Positions 6,780 through 14,090 are shown, counted from the first letter of the stretch. The stretch: DNA of 15,192 nt from an uncultured Ruminococcus sp. (GCA_902796505.1 CADBPA010000180.1:1-15192); one strand, 5' to 3'. Notes: generated by a model from the letters alone, not told the origin. Made by a program: numbers and translations.

Positions 6780-8178
6780 TACGGACGTACGGCGTATCGC
6801 GCTCGATCAGCCGATTCCGAAACGGGAGATCGCCGCCCTTCTCGGGCCGCTTCCCGACGGTGCGCCGGAGGTTTTTTCCGCGATCGCGACCGACTCGCGC
6901 GTCTGCCTGCCGGGCGATCTCTTCTTTGCGCTCGGAGGAGGCGAGGACTATTTGCCGGAGGCGACTTTGCGCGGTGCGATCGCGGTCAGTGCACGTCCGG
7001 GCGCCGGGCGAATCCTTGTCCGGGATACTGCGGAAGCATTTTTGGCTCTTGCGGGCAGATACCGGAGCAGGTTCCGCGACGTCAAGGTCGTCGCCGTCAC
7101 CGGGTCTTACGGAAAAACCACGACCAAAGAATATCTGAAAGAAATGCTGAGCCGATGCGCGGACACGGCGGCGACGGCGGGAAATCTCAACAACCGCATC
7201 GGCGTTGCCGCCACCCTCTTCTCGCTGAAAAAAAGCGACCGATTTGCCGTGATCGAAGCCGGAATGAATCATCCGGGAGAGCTCTCCGAACTTTCCGAGG
7301 CGATCTCACCCGATCTTGCGATCATCACCGGGATCGGTACGGCGCATATCGGAAATTTCGGAAGCCGCGAGGCGATCGCAAAAGCAAAACTTGAGATCAC
7401 CGACGGGATGATCGAAACGGCAGGACGGCTTCTTGTTCCCGCCGAAGAGCCTTTGCTCGGCGTACCCGGCGCTCTGACCGTTTCGCTTGCCGACCGGAAG
7501 GCGGATTTCTTCCTTCTGCCGGACAGCGTCCGGGAGGACGGCAGCCACGCGACCTTTTTCCATGACGGGCGCGGATTTCCGCTCCGCTTTCCGATCCCGG
7601 GCAAAGACGCGCTCTCCTGTCTCGCGTTTGCCGTTTCGGCGGCAACGCTGCTCGGATGCCCCTTTTTCCGCATCCGGGAGGCGATCCTCGCTTTGGAAAC
7701 GCCGGTGCGGCGTTTTCCGGAAAAGGCGGGCGATCTGATCCTGCTCAACGATTGGTACAACTCCTCGCCGGAAGCGGTCCTCGCCGCCTTCGACGCGCTG
7801 GACCTGATCCGCGGCCGCCCGAGATCGGCGCTCCTCGGCGATATGGAGGAACTCGGCGCCGAGACCGAACCGCTTCACCGGATGGTCGGCCGGGAGGCGG
7901 CGAAACACAATCTTCGCAAACTCTATCTTTTCGGCAGATACGCGCCTTTTTACGCGCGCGGAGCAAGGGAGGGCGGAATGGCGGAAGAAAATATTTTCTG
8001 CAACAGCGATCCGCTCGATCCGGAGAAAACGGCGTCCGCCGTCGCTGCGACTGCCCTTCCGGGGGAGATCGTTCTCTGCAAGGCCTCGCACGCCGCCGAT
8101 CTCGGCAGAGTGACCGCGCGGATCGCCGATCTGCGCGCCGAACAAAACAAACGCAAGGAGATACCGCCGCATGATTGA
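6769..8178 (+). CDS. murF: UDP-N-acetylmuramoyl-tripeptide--D-alanyl-D-alanine ligase MurF
   Basis: MurF adds D-Ala-D-Ala to UDP-MurNAc-tripeptide, completing the cytosolic pentapeptide precursor. The 469 residues match the family. Motifs: TDSR (41-44), P-loop TGSYGKTTTK (111-120), NLNNRIGVAATLF (139-151), EAGMNHPGEL (163-172), TGIGTAHIGNFGS (187-199), NDWYNSSPEAV (327-337; families usually read NDxYNANP) and LLGDMEELG (355-363). Near the end, VLCKASHAADLG (435-446) replaces the more usual V-K-G-S-R. The start at 6769 is preceded by GGAGGTGA with a six-base spacer, located inside murE. The overlap with murE suggests translational coupling, and the gene overlaps mraY by eight bases. Confidence 0.96.
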   Translation: MEGNTDVRRIALDQPIPKREIAALLGPLPDGAPEVFSAIATDSRVCLPGDLFFALGGGEDYLPEATLRGAIAVSARPGAGRILVRDTAEAFLALAGRYRSRFRDVKVVAVTGSYGKTTTKEYLKEMLSRCADTAATAGNLNNRIGVAATLFSLKKSDRFAVIEAGMNHPGELSELSEAISPDLAIITGIGTAHIGNFGSREAIAKAKLEITDGMIETAGRLLVPAEEPLLGVPGALTVSLADRKADFFLLPDSVREDGSHATFFHDGRGFPLRFPIPGKDALSCLAFAVSAATLLGCPFFRIREAILALETPVRRFPEKAGDLILLNDWYNSSPEAVLAAFDALDLIRGRPRSALLGDMEELGAETEPLHRMVGREAAKHNLRKLYLFGRYAPFYARGAREGGMAEENIFCNSDPLDPEKTASAVAATALPGEIVLCKASHAADLGRVTARIADLRAEQNKRKEIPPHD

Positions 8179-9157
8179 GTTTTTTCCCCTGCTCTTTTCT
8201 TTGCTTGCCGTTCCGATCGCCGCCGCCGTGAGCGCGGCGGCGGAAAAGCGCATACTACCGGGGCTTTGCGCCGCGGCGAAACAACCGATCTACGAAGGCG
8301 GCCCCGCATGGCATATGAGCAAAAGCGGCACGCCGACGATGGGAGGCGCGGTATTTTTCCCGGCGGCGCTGATCGCCTCGCTTCCCGCCCTGATCGTCTT
8401 TGGCGTGCAGGGTATGGGAAAAGAGGCGGTCTCGCTCTCGCTTACGCTCGGATACGCGGCGCTGAACGGGCTGATCGGTGTTTTTGACGATCTCAAAAAA
8501 CTCCGGCGAAAGCAGAACGCCGGGCTCTCGCCGATCGAAAAACTTCTTTTGCAGGGGCTGTTCGCCGCGCTCTATTTGTTTGCGCGGGCGAATCTTCTCG
8601 GCAAAGAAACAGAGTTGGCCTTTTCGTTCGGGAGAATCGACCTCGGCGGACTTTATTATCCGCTCGCCTTTTTGCTTCTGCTCTTCTTCGTCAATTCGGT
8701 GAATCTGACCGACGGAGTGGACGGTCTTGCCGCCTCGGTTTCTTTCGGCATGGGATGTGCGTTTCTGATCTACGCTTTCCGGCTCGGCTCGGCGTCCGGC
8801 GTTGTCGGAGCCGCCGTTCTGATCGGAACCGGCGCGGGCTTTCTTTTCTTCAATTTCCACCCGGCGAAAGTCTTTATGGGGGACACCGGCTCGCTTTTTC
8901 TCGGCGGCTGGATCGCCGCGGCGGCGTTTTCCATCGGGAGACCGGCGGCGCTCGTCACGTCCGGCGGATTCTTTTGCTTTGAAGGGATCAGCGTTCTTTT
9001 ACAGGTAGCGGTCTATAAACTGACGAAAAAGCGTGTTTTCCGCATGGCGCCTTTTCATCATCATCTGGAAAGATCCGGCTTTCGGGAAGAGACGATCTGC
9101 TTTCTCGCACTTGCCGTGACGGCGCTTCTCTCTTCCGTCGCCTATCTTCTGCTCTGA
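8171..9157 (+). CDS. mraY: phospho-N-acetylmuramoyl-pentapeptide transferase MraY
   Basis: MraY is the polytopic membrane enzyme that transfers phospho-MurNAc-pentapeptide from UDP to undecaprenyl phosphate, making lipid I. The 328 residues are highly hydrophobic, compatible with the family's ten transmembrane helices. Signature segments: KSGTPTMGGAVF (51-62), the Asp pair in GVFDDLKK (103-110), NSVNLTDGVDGLA (175-187), HPAKVFMGDTGSLFLGG (230-246) and APFHHHLERSG (293-303), which together hold the Mg2+-binding aspartates and the conserved histidine cluster. AAGGAG lies ten bases before the ATG, inside murF. Its stop overlaps the ftsW start (TGATG). murD, which commonly follows mraY, is absent. 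Confidence 0.97.
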   Translation: MIEFFPLLFSLLAVPIAAAVSAAAEKRILPGLCAAAKQPIYEGGPAWHMSKSGTPTMGGAVFFPAALIASLPALIVFGVQGMGKEAVSLSLTLGYAALNGLIGVFDDLKKLRRKQNAGLSPIEKLLLQGLFAALYLFARANLLGKETELAFSFGRIDLGGLYYPLAFLLLLFFVNSVNLTDGVDGLAASVSFGMGCAFLIYAFRLGSASGVVGAAVLIGTGAGFLFFNFHPAKVFMGDTGSLFLGGWIAAAAFSIGRPAALVTSGGFFCFEGISVLLQVAVYKLTKKRVFRMAPFHHHLERSGFREETICFLALAVTALLSSVAYLLL

Positions 9158-10353
9158 TGCAAAGAGAACGCCGGCACGCAGGAATCCGAAATCTGATCAA
9201 GATACCGAAAAATACCTTTCACCGTCCGATCCTGCTCGAAAAAGTACCGTCGTCGGATCGGCTTCTCCTGATCGCCGTTCTGCTGCTCGCGGGCTTTGGA
9301 AGCCTGATGGTATTCAGCGCGGGATACGCCTACGCCGAGGTACGCTATCAGGACCCGACCTATTTCATCCGCAAGCAGGCGATCTTTCTTCTGGCAGGGA
9401 TCGCCGTGATGATCCTCGCCTCGCGCGTCCGTCCGCAGATCTATGAAGCGCTGACACCGGTCTTTTATCTCGTCACCCTTGTTCTGCTTCTGCTCGTTCT
9501 CTTCATAGGTTTCGTCGGCAACGGCGCACAGCGGTGGATCTCGATCGGTCCTGTGACGATCCAGCCGTCGGAAATTGCGAAAATGACGATGGTCATGATG
9601 CTTGCGCGCTACTTCTCGGTTTACGGAGAGAAAGCGGTTTTCAGCAGAACGAAGAAGGAAAGTTTTCTTTTCGGAACGATTTTTCCGATCCTCATCATAC
9701 TGATTCCGATCCTTCTCGTCATGCTCCAGAAGCACCTGTCCTGCATCATCATTCTCGGACTGCTCGGTCTTTCGGTCATTCTTGCGGCGGGAGTGGACGC
9801 GCGCTATATCGCGGGATTCACCGGGGCCGGCGTCATCGGAGTCGCCTGCCTCGCGATCTTTACCGATTATACCAAAGAGCGCATCACCGTCTGGCTCGAT
9901 CCTTCGGCGTATCGGCTGGAGGGCGGATGGCAGACGCTGCAGGGGCTGATGGCGATCGGATCGGGAGGGCTGTTCGGCGTCGGTTTTGGAAAAAGTCTTT
10001 TGAAATACTGCTACGTCTCCGAGCCGGCGAACGATATGATCTTTGCCATTCTTTGCGAAGAACTCGGTTTTTTCGGAGCGGCCTTCACACTTGCGCTCTT
10101 TGTCCTGCTGATCGTTCGCGGTTTTCTTCTTGCGCTCCGGGCAAAGAACGTTTTTTGCCGGCTTGTGACCTTCGGAGTAACGGCGAAAATCGCCATTCAG
10201 GTTCTTCTCAACGTTGCCGTTGTGACCAATACCATTCCGAACACCGGTATTTCGCTCCCTTTCTTCAGCTACGGCGGATCTTCGCTGATCATGCTGTTTT
10301 TTGAGATCGGGATGCTTCTTTCCTTCTCCCGGTACGCCGGGATCGAAAAATGA
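9157..10353 (+). CDS. ftsW: SEDS-family peptidoglycan glycosyltransferase FtsW
   Basis: FtsW polymerises lipid II into glycan strands at the septum and works with the class B PBP encoded upstream. It has 398 residues: a roughly 33-residue basic cytoplasmic N-terminus, then about ten hydrophobic segments. Family motifs: NGAQRWISIGPVTIQPSEIAK (from 122), KHLSC (192-196), RITVWLDPSAYRLEGGWQ (242-259) in the large extracellular loop, AIGSGGLFGVGFG (266-278), EPANDMIFAILCEELGFFGA (289-308) and NTGISLPFFSYGGSS (362-376). The start at 9157 overlaps the mraY stop by one base. SpoVE and RodA are close relatives that sequence alone cannot fully exclude; the position between mraY and murG favours FtsW. 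murG follows after 12 bases. Confidence 0.93.
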   Translation: MQRERRHAGIRNLIKIPKNTFHRPILLEKVPSSDRLLLIAVLLLAGFGSLMVFSAGYAYAEVRYQDPTYFIRKQAIFLLAGIAVMILASRVRPQIYEALTPVFYLVTLVLLLLVLFIGFVGNGAQRWISIGPVTIQPSEIAKMTMVMMLARYFSVYGEKAVFSRTKKESFLFGTIFPILIILIPILLVMLQKHLSCIIILGLLGLSVILAAGVDARYIAGFTGAGVIGVACLAIFTDYTKERITVWLDPSAYRLEGGWQTLQGLMAIGSGGLFGVGFGKSLLKYCYVSEPANDMIFAILCEELGFFGAAFTLALFVLLIVRGFLLALRAKNVFCRLVTFGVTAKIAIQVLLNVAVVTNTIPNTGISLPFFSYGGSSLIMLFFEIGMLLSFSRYAGIEK

Positions 10354-10365
10354 TCAGGAGGACTT

Positions 10366-11499
10366 ATGAAAATTCTGTTTTGCGGCGGAGGAACCGCCGG
10401 ACACGTCACCCCGGCGATCGCAGTGGCGGAAGAGATGAAAAGGATCGCACAGGGCTGCGATCTTCTCTACGTCGGACGAGAGGGCGGCGGAGAAAACGAA
10501 GCCGTCCGCAAGGCCGGGATCCCGCTTCGGCAGATCGGGATCTCGCCGCGCGTAAAAAGGATCTCAAAGAGCGGGATCGAAAGCGCGCGGAGGCTCTTGC
10601 ACGCGATCCGGGAATGCGGAAAAATTTTAGAGGAAGAAATGCCGGACGCCGTTTTTTCTACCGGCGGCTACGTTTCTTTTCCGGTATTGCTTGCGGCGCA
10701 GCGAAGGAAGATCCCCACCTTCGCGCACGAATCGAACGCCGTATCGGGATCGGTCACGAGATTCTTCGCCGCAAAGGACGAAAAAGTTTTCTTGAATTTT
10801 CCCTTGGAAGAAAAGTGGGTCGGGCGGCTCGGGGATCGCTGCGAGGTGGTCGGCAATCCTCTCCCGGCGGCGTTCGGAAGCGTCAGGAAGGACGAGGCGC
10901 GCGAAAAACTTCGCCTGCCGAAAAACGCCTTCATCGTTCTTTCTTACGGAGGGAGCGGCGGCGCGCGGATCATGAACGACCGCCTTCTGGAAGCGATGCA
11001 AAAAGAAGCGGCCCAATCGATTCTGCCACGAAATAAACCCATTATTCACATTCATGCGACCGGAAGAAGCTATTATGAAACCTACCGCAACCGCTACCCG
11101 GAGCTCTTTCGCGGAGGCAATTTTCAAGCCGTCTCCTACCTTGACGATATGGCGGTGCGCCTCAGCGCGGCAGACCTCGCGATCACAAGATCCGGGGCAA
11201 TGACGCTCGCCGAGCTGACCGAATGCCGGACGCCGGCGATCCTGATCCCCTCCCCGAACGTGACCGCAGATCATCAGCGAAAAAACGCCTTGCGCCTCGT
11301 TGCGGCAGGAGCGGCGGAAATGGTAGAAGAAGGAGAGTTGACCGCGGATCTGCTCGTCGAGCGGATCTCGGCGCTCGCGGCGTCACCCGAAAAGATCCGG
11401 GAGAAGACGGAGGCGTACGCGATTTTCGGCAGACACCCGGCAAAGACGGCGCGCGAGAAGATCGCGCGCGCAATGTGCGATAAATTAACGCGCAAATAA
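10366..11499 (+). CDS. murG: UDP-N-acetylglucosamine--undecaprenyl-pyrophosphoryl-MurNAc-pentapeptide GlcNAc transferase MurG
   Basis: MurG is a peripheral inner-leaflet GT-B glycosyltransferase that adds GlcNAc to lipid I to give lipid II. It has 377 residues. N-terminal motif GGGTAGHVTPAIAVA (7-21), STGGYVSFP (98-106), HESNAVSG (121-128; usually HEQN), VVGNPL (161-166), SYGGSGGARIMND (193-205; usually GGS-Q/L-GA), RSGAMTLAEL (275-284) and DHQRKNA (302-308), which belongs to the UDP-GlcNAc-binding half. AGGAGG lies four bases before the ATG. This is the last gene of the tightly packed run; an AT-rich gap of about 180 bases separates it from ftsZ. I see no strong terminator behind it. Confidence 0.96.
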   Translation: MKILFCGGGTAGHVTPAIAVAEEMKRIAQGCDLLYVGREGGGENEAVRKAGIPLRQIGISPRVKRISKSGIESARRLLHAIRECGKILEEEMPDAVFSTGGYVSFPVLLAAQRRKIPTFAHESNAVSGSVTRFFAAKDEKVFLNFPLEEKWVGRLGDRCEVVGNPLPAAFGSVRKDEAREKLRLPKNAFIVLSYGGSGGARIMNDRLLEAMQKEAAQSILPRNKPIIHIHATGRSYYETYRNRYPELFRGGNFQAVSYLDDMAVRLSAADLAITRSGAMTLAELTECRTPAILIPSPNVTADHQRKNALRLVAAGAAEMVEEGELTADLLVERISALAASPEKIREKTEAYAIFGRHPAKTAREKIARAMCDKLTRK

Positions 11500-11553
11500 T
11501 TTTAAATATTTTCCAAATATTTTATAATATAGTATAATATTAAATATAACTAC
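11500..11553. other. AT-rich intergenic stretch after murG
   Basis: The sequence turns abruptly AT-rich. AAATATTTT occurs twice (11504-11512 and 11515-11523), and TATAAT hexamers stand at 11523-11528 and 11533-11538. The second TATAAT has a weak -35 (TTTCCA, 11510-11515) at 17 bases, so it could be a secondary ftsZ promoter or an UP-type AT-rich element. No stable GC-containing terminator stem is visible. Confidence 0.4.
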
Positions 11554-11582
11554 TTGCGCCCGCGTGCAAAATCCTTTATAAT
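11554..11582 (+). promoter_or_regulatory. ftsZ promoter
   Basis: TTGCGC (11554-11559), a 17-base spacer and a perfect TATAAT (11577-11582) predict a start near 11589 and a leader of roughly 90 bases before ftsZ. The -35 is imperfect, but spacing and -10 are ideal and the upstream DNA is AT-rich. This would let FtsZ levels be set apart from the upstream mur genes. Confidence 0.65.
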
Positions 11583-11681
11583 AAAATCAAATAAATCTGA
11601 TTGCACCGAGATCGCGCGGCCATCCGCTCCGCTTTGGCTTTTTCCGCCGGCATTTTTCCTCGGTTCGGAAAGGAAATGAAA

Positions 11682-12884
11682 ATGGAATTCGATTTTGAAT
11701 CGGTTTTTGAAAGCAATGTAAACATAAAAGTCATCGGCGTCGGCGGCGGCGGAAACAACGCGGTCAACCGGATGATCTCCTCCAATATCCGAGGCGTGGA
11801 ATTCATCGCCGTCAACACCGACAGCCAGGTGCTGAACACCTCCTGCGCGGCACGCAAGATCATCATCGGCGATAAGATCACGAGAGGCAAGGGCGCAGGC
11901 TCGAACCCCGACGTCGGAAAACGCAGCGCGGAGGAGTCCATCGAGCAGGTGCGCGAGGTCATCAGCGACGCGGATATGGTATTTATCACCGCCGGCATGG
12001 GCGGCGGCACCGGAACGGGTGCGGCGCCGGTCATCGCCAAAGCGGCAAAAGAGATGGGGATTCTGACCGTCGGTATCGTGACGAAGCCCTTCTCCTTTGA
12101 AGGCAAGCGCAGAATGCAGCAGGCGGAAGCCGGCATCGCCGAGCTTGCGAAATACGTCGATTCGCTGATCGTCATCCCGAACGAGCGCTTAAAGCAAGTG
12201 CAGGACACGCACATCACGCTGGCGAACGCCTTCGAGATCGCCGACGACGTGCTGCGCCGCGGCGTGCAGTCGGTCTCGGATCTGATCAACTGCCCCGGCT
12301 TTGTCAATCTTGACTTTGCCGACGTGACCACCATCATGAAAAACGCCGGTTACGCGCATATGGGCGTCGGTTCCGCGAAAGGTGCGGACAAGGCTCAGCT
12401 TGCGGCGATGCAGGCGATCTCTTCCCCCCTGCTCGAAACGAGCATCACCGGTGCGACCGGCGTTCTGATCAGCATCACCGCCTCCGAAGATATCGGAATG
12501 GACGAGGTGGATCTCGCTTCCAATATGATCCATGACGAAGCGCATCCCGACGCCAACATTATCTGGGGCGCCGCGCTCGATCCGAATCTTCAGGACGAGA
12601 TGCGCATCACGATCATTGCCACCGGCTTCCAGAATACCGACCGCGAAGATCCGGCTCCCGCCGCTCCGCAGACCGCGTCGAGAACGATCCCGGTACAGGA
12701 ACCGGTCGCTCCCGCGCCTCAACCCGAACCGATCCGGACGCCCGATCCGGTCGCGGAAGAACCTGCGACTCCGAAAGCACCGGCAGCCGAACCTGTCAAA
12801 CCCTCCCCCAAAACGAATGACTACAACGACATCTTCGGCAACATTTTTGATTTCGATACGGCAATCCGTAAAAACAAAAAATGA
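11682..12884 (+). CDS. ftsZ: cell division GTPase FtsZ
   Basis: FtsZ is the tubulin-like GTPase that assembles the cytokinetic Z-ring at midcell. From the ATG at 11682 it has 400 residues. Seen: KVIGVGGGGNNAVNRM (16-31), NTDSQ (45-49), the tubulin signature GMGGGTGTGAAP (105-116), PNERL (166-170), and the T7 synergy loop NLDFADV (209-215), followed by the typical C-terminal domain ending in ITIIATGF. Residues from about 318 form a proline-, alanine- and glutamate-rich linker. The extreme C-terminus (DIFGNIFDFDTAIRKNKK) does not resemble the usual conserved tail peptide (D-I-P-x-F-L-like). ATGs at 11676 and 11682 are both in frame; AAGGA has a seven-base spacing only to the second. No ftsA lies upstream, and a terminator follows. 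Confidence 0.97.
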   Translation: MEFDFESVFESNVNIKVIGVGGGGNNAVNRMISSNIRGVEFIAVNTDSQVLNTSCAARKIIIGDKITRGKGAGSNPDVGKRSAEESIEQVREVISDADMVFITAGMGGGTGTGAAPVIAKAAKEMGILTVGIVTKPFSFEGKRRMQQAEAGIAELAKYVDSLIVIPNERLKQVQDTHITLANAFEIADDVLRRGVQSVSDLINCPGFVNLDFADVTTIMKNAGYAHMGVGSAKGADKAQLAAMQAISSPLLETSITGATGVLISITASEDIGMDEVDLASNMIHDEAHPDANIIWGAALDPNLQDEMRITIIATGFQNTDREDPAPAAPQTASRTIPVQEPVAPAPQPEPIRTPDPVAEEPATPKAPAAEPVKPSPKTNDYNDIFGNIFDFDTAIRKNKK

Positions 12885-12938
12885 TCCGGATCCGCCTTTC
12901 GCAAAAGCCCAAACTCCCGATATCAATTATGCAATTCG

Positions 12939-12970
12939 GAAAACTCGATTTTTAAGTCGAGTTTTCTTTT
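12939..12970 (+). terminator. intrinsic terminator of ftsZ
   Basis: Perfect ten-base arms GAAAACTCGA (12939-12948) and TCGAGTTTTC (12957-12966) enclose an eight-base loop and are followed by TTTT. It lies about 55 bases after the ftsZ stop and closes the dcw cluster. Confidence 0.8.
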
Positions 12971-12986
12971 GCTCGCGCAAAACGTC

Positions 12987-13015
12987 TTGCATAAAAATTG
13001 ATTTTCGTTTATCAT
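12987..13015 (+). promoter_or_regulatory. promoter with no ORF behind it
   Basis: TTGCAT (12987-12992), a 17-base spacer and TATCAT (13010-13015) give a predicted start near 13022. Only a short non-coding stretch ending in a terminator hairpin follows, which suggests a small RNA. The -10 is imperfect. Confidence 0.45.
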
Positions 13016-13021
13016 AAAGTC

Positions 13022-13094
13022 ACCGACAGGAAACGTCTTTTTTACCAAACGAACAAACCGAGCAGCATGCCATTGACGGTGCGCTGCTCTTTTT
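13022..13094 (+). ncRNA. candidate small RNA between ftsZ and the XRE gene
   Basis: The interval from the predicted start point to the end of the T tract would give a transcript of about 73 nt with no meaningful ORF. It has a short GAC/GTC hairpin near its 5' end, an unpaired A/C-rich middle (CCAAACGAACAAACC) and a 3' terminator hairpin. This is the layout of many bacterial trans-acting small RNAs, but no known family is recognised. It could instead be a leftover of a longer transcript. Confidence 0.35.
13060..13094 (+). terminator. intrinsic terminator
   Basis: GAGCAGC (13060-13066) pairs with GCTGCTC (13083-13089). Additional inner pairs (CC with GG, plus wobble pairs) extend the stem, and five Ts follow (13090-13094). 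It is a second terminator after the ftsZ one, so a separate transcript probably ends here. Confidence 0.7.
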
Positions 13095-13134
13095 CAAATT
13101 TCAATTTGCCGCACAGGCAGCAACAAACAGTTGC
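13095..13134. promoter_or_regulatory. two small palindromes before the XRE promoter, possible operators
   Basis: CAAATT-TC-AATTTG (13095-13108) and GCAAC-AAACA-GTTGC (13120-13134) are perfect inverted repeats; the second abuts the -35 hexamer. XRE-family regulators often bind such short dyads at their own promoters. Autoregulation is inference. Confidence 0.35.
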
Positions 13135-13163
13135 TTGCAGAATACGGAAAGCTATGGTATAAT
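13135..13163 (+). promoter_or_regulatory. promoter of the XRE regulator gene
   Basis: TTGCAG (13135-13140), a 17-base spacer ending in TGG, and a perfect TATAAT (13158-13163) form an extended -10 promoter. The predicted start point is near 13170, about 20 bases before the gene. This is the closest match to consensus in the window. Confidence 0.8.
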
Positions 13164-13190
13164 AGAATCAAAAAGCAGGAGGGGAAAATT

Positions 13191-13970
13191 ATGAAAACGA
13201 AGGATATTATTTTAGAACTCAGAACGAAAAAAGGACTCTCACAAGAGGAGCTTGCGAAAAAAATATTTGTTACACGACAGGCTATTTCCCGTTGGGAAAA
13301 CGGTGAAACGATACCGAACACGGAAACTCTGAAGCTTCTCTCAAAAGAGTTTGACGTGTCGATCAATACGCTTCTCGGCTCGCCTCAACAGCTCGTCTGT
13401 CAATGCTGCGGTATGCCGCTCAGGGATAGTGATATCAGCAAAGAAACCGATGGCTCGTTCAACGAAGAATACTGCAAGTGGTGCTATGCCGACGGAAACT
13501 TCTGCTATACCAGTCTGGAAGAGCTGACCGATTTTCTGGTCGGCCATATGTCGAATGAAAATTGGCCTGCCGATCAGGTAAGAGCGTATTTTGACGAGCA
13601 TCTTCCGAAGCTGAATTACTGGAAACGCTATGCAGAACTTGGCGGTGATGAAAACTTTAAGAAATTCAAAGAACAGCTGATTCGTGAATTTAACGATTTA
13701 CAAATCGAAGGAATGCCCGAGGTCAAGACGCTCAATTTTCTTATAGGCGGTTATATCAACATGGAATACTCGCTTCCAAACGGACAAAAAGTGAAATTCC
13801 TCGATGATAATACCACCTATCTCGCCAATCAACTTGAATGCGAATTCGGCGGGAACCGTTGTTTCGGCATCGCCGGCAATATGGATTTCCTTCTCGTCTG
13901 TTCTTATGAGGAAAACGGAGAGAACCCCGAACTTGTCATTTACAAAAAGAGGAAAACAAATTCCGATTGA
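13191..13970 (+). CDS. XRE-family transcriptional regulator with zinc-ribbon domain
   Basis: A 259-residue, probably DNA-binding cytosolic protein. Residues 3-62 are a helix-turn-helix of the Cro/CI type (LSQEELAKKIFVTRQAISRW, then ENGETIPNTETLKLL). Residues 70-145 look like the putative zinc-ribbon domain common in Clostridia: CQCCGMPL (70-77), DGSFNEEYCKWCYADGNF (87-104) and HLPKLNYWKR near 137-146; C70, C72 or C73, C95 and C98 are likely metal ligands. The remainder (about 160-259), including YSLPNGQKVKFLDDNTTYL and ending LVIYKKRK, is a conserved-looking domain I cannot name, possibly a ligand sensor. The start has AGGAGGGG six bases upstream; an in-frame TTG at 13131 lies upstream of the promoter and is rejected. 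GC content is visibly lower than in the dcw genes, suggesting separate acquisition. Targets are unknown. Confidence 0.88.
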   Translation: MKTKDIILELRTKKGLSQEELAKKIFVTRQAISRWENGETIPNTETLKLLSKEFDVSINTLLGSPQQLVCQCCGMPLRDSDISKETDGSFNEEYCKWCYADGNFCYTSLEELTDFLVGHMSNENWPADQVRAYFDEHLPKLNYWKRYAELGGDENFKKFKEQLIREFNDLQIEGMPEVKTLNFLIGGYINMEYSLPNGQKVKFLDDNTTYLANQLECEFGGNRCFGIAGNMDFLLVCSYEENGENPELVIYKKRKTNSD

Positions 13971-14059
13971 TCGAGTCACAATTCTATTTAAGAAAAGTTT
14001 CAAAAATACAGCACACGATCCTTCGTAAACAAGGTTGTGTGTTCAGACAAAGAAAGGCA

Positions 14060-14090
14060 AAGAGGATAGCGAATTTTTCGCTATCCTCTT
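14060..14090 (+). terminator. long perfect hairpin after the XRE gene
   Basis: AAGAGGATAGCGAA (14060-14073) pairs perfectly with TTCGCTATCCTCTT (14077-14090) around a three-base loop. Only a weak U-rich tail (TTATATTGT) follows. It is the likely 3' end of the XRE transcript, about 90 bases past the stop. A second, imperfect hairpin (ACAC..CCTT with AAGG..GTGT) precedes it at about 14013-14039. Confidence 0.6.

Noticed and set aside
11601..11681. Upstream TTG start extending FtsZ by 27 residues
   Set aside because: The extension has no FtsZ homology and no good ribosome-binding site. AAGGA is correctly spaced to the ATG at 11682.
13131..13190. Upstream start extending the XRE protein by 20 residues
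   Set aside because: It would overlap the -35 and -10 hexamers of the gene's own promoter, so it would lie before the transcript begins.
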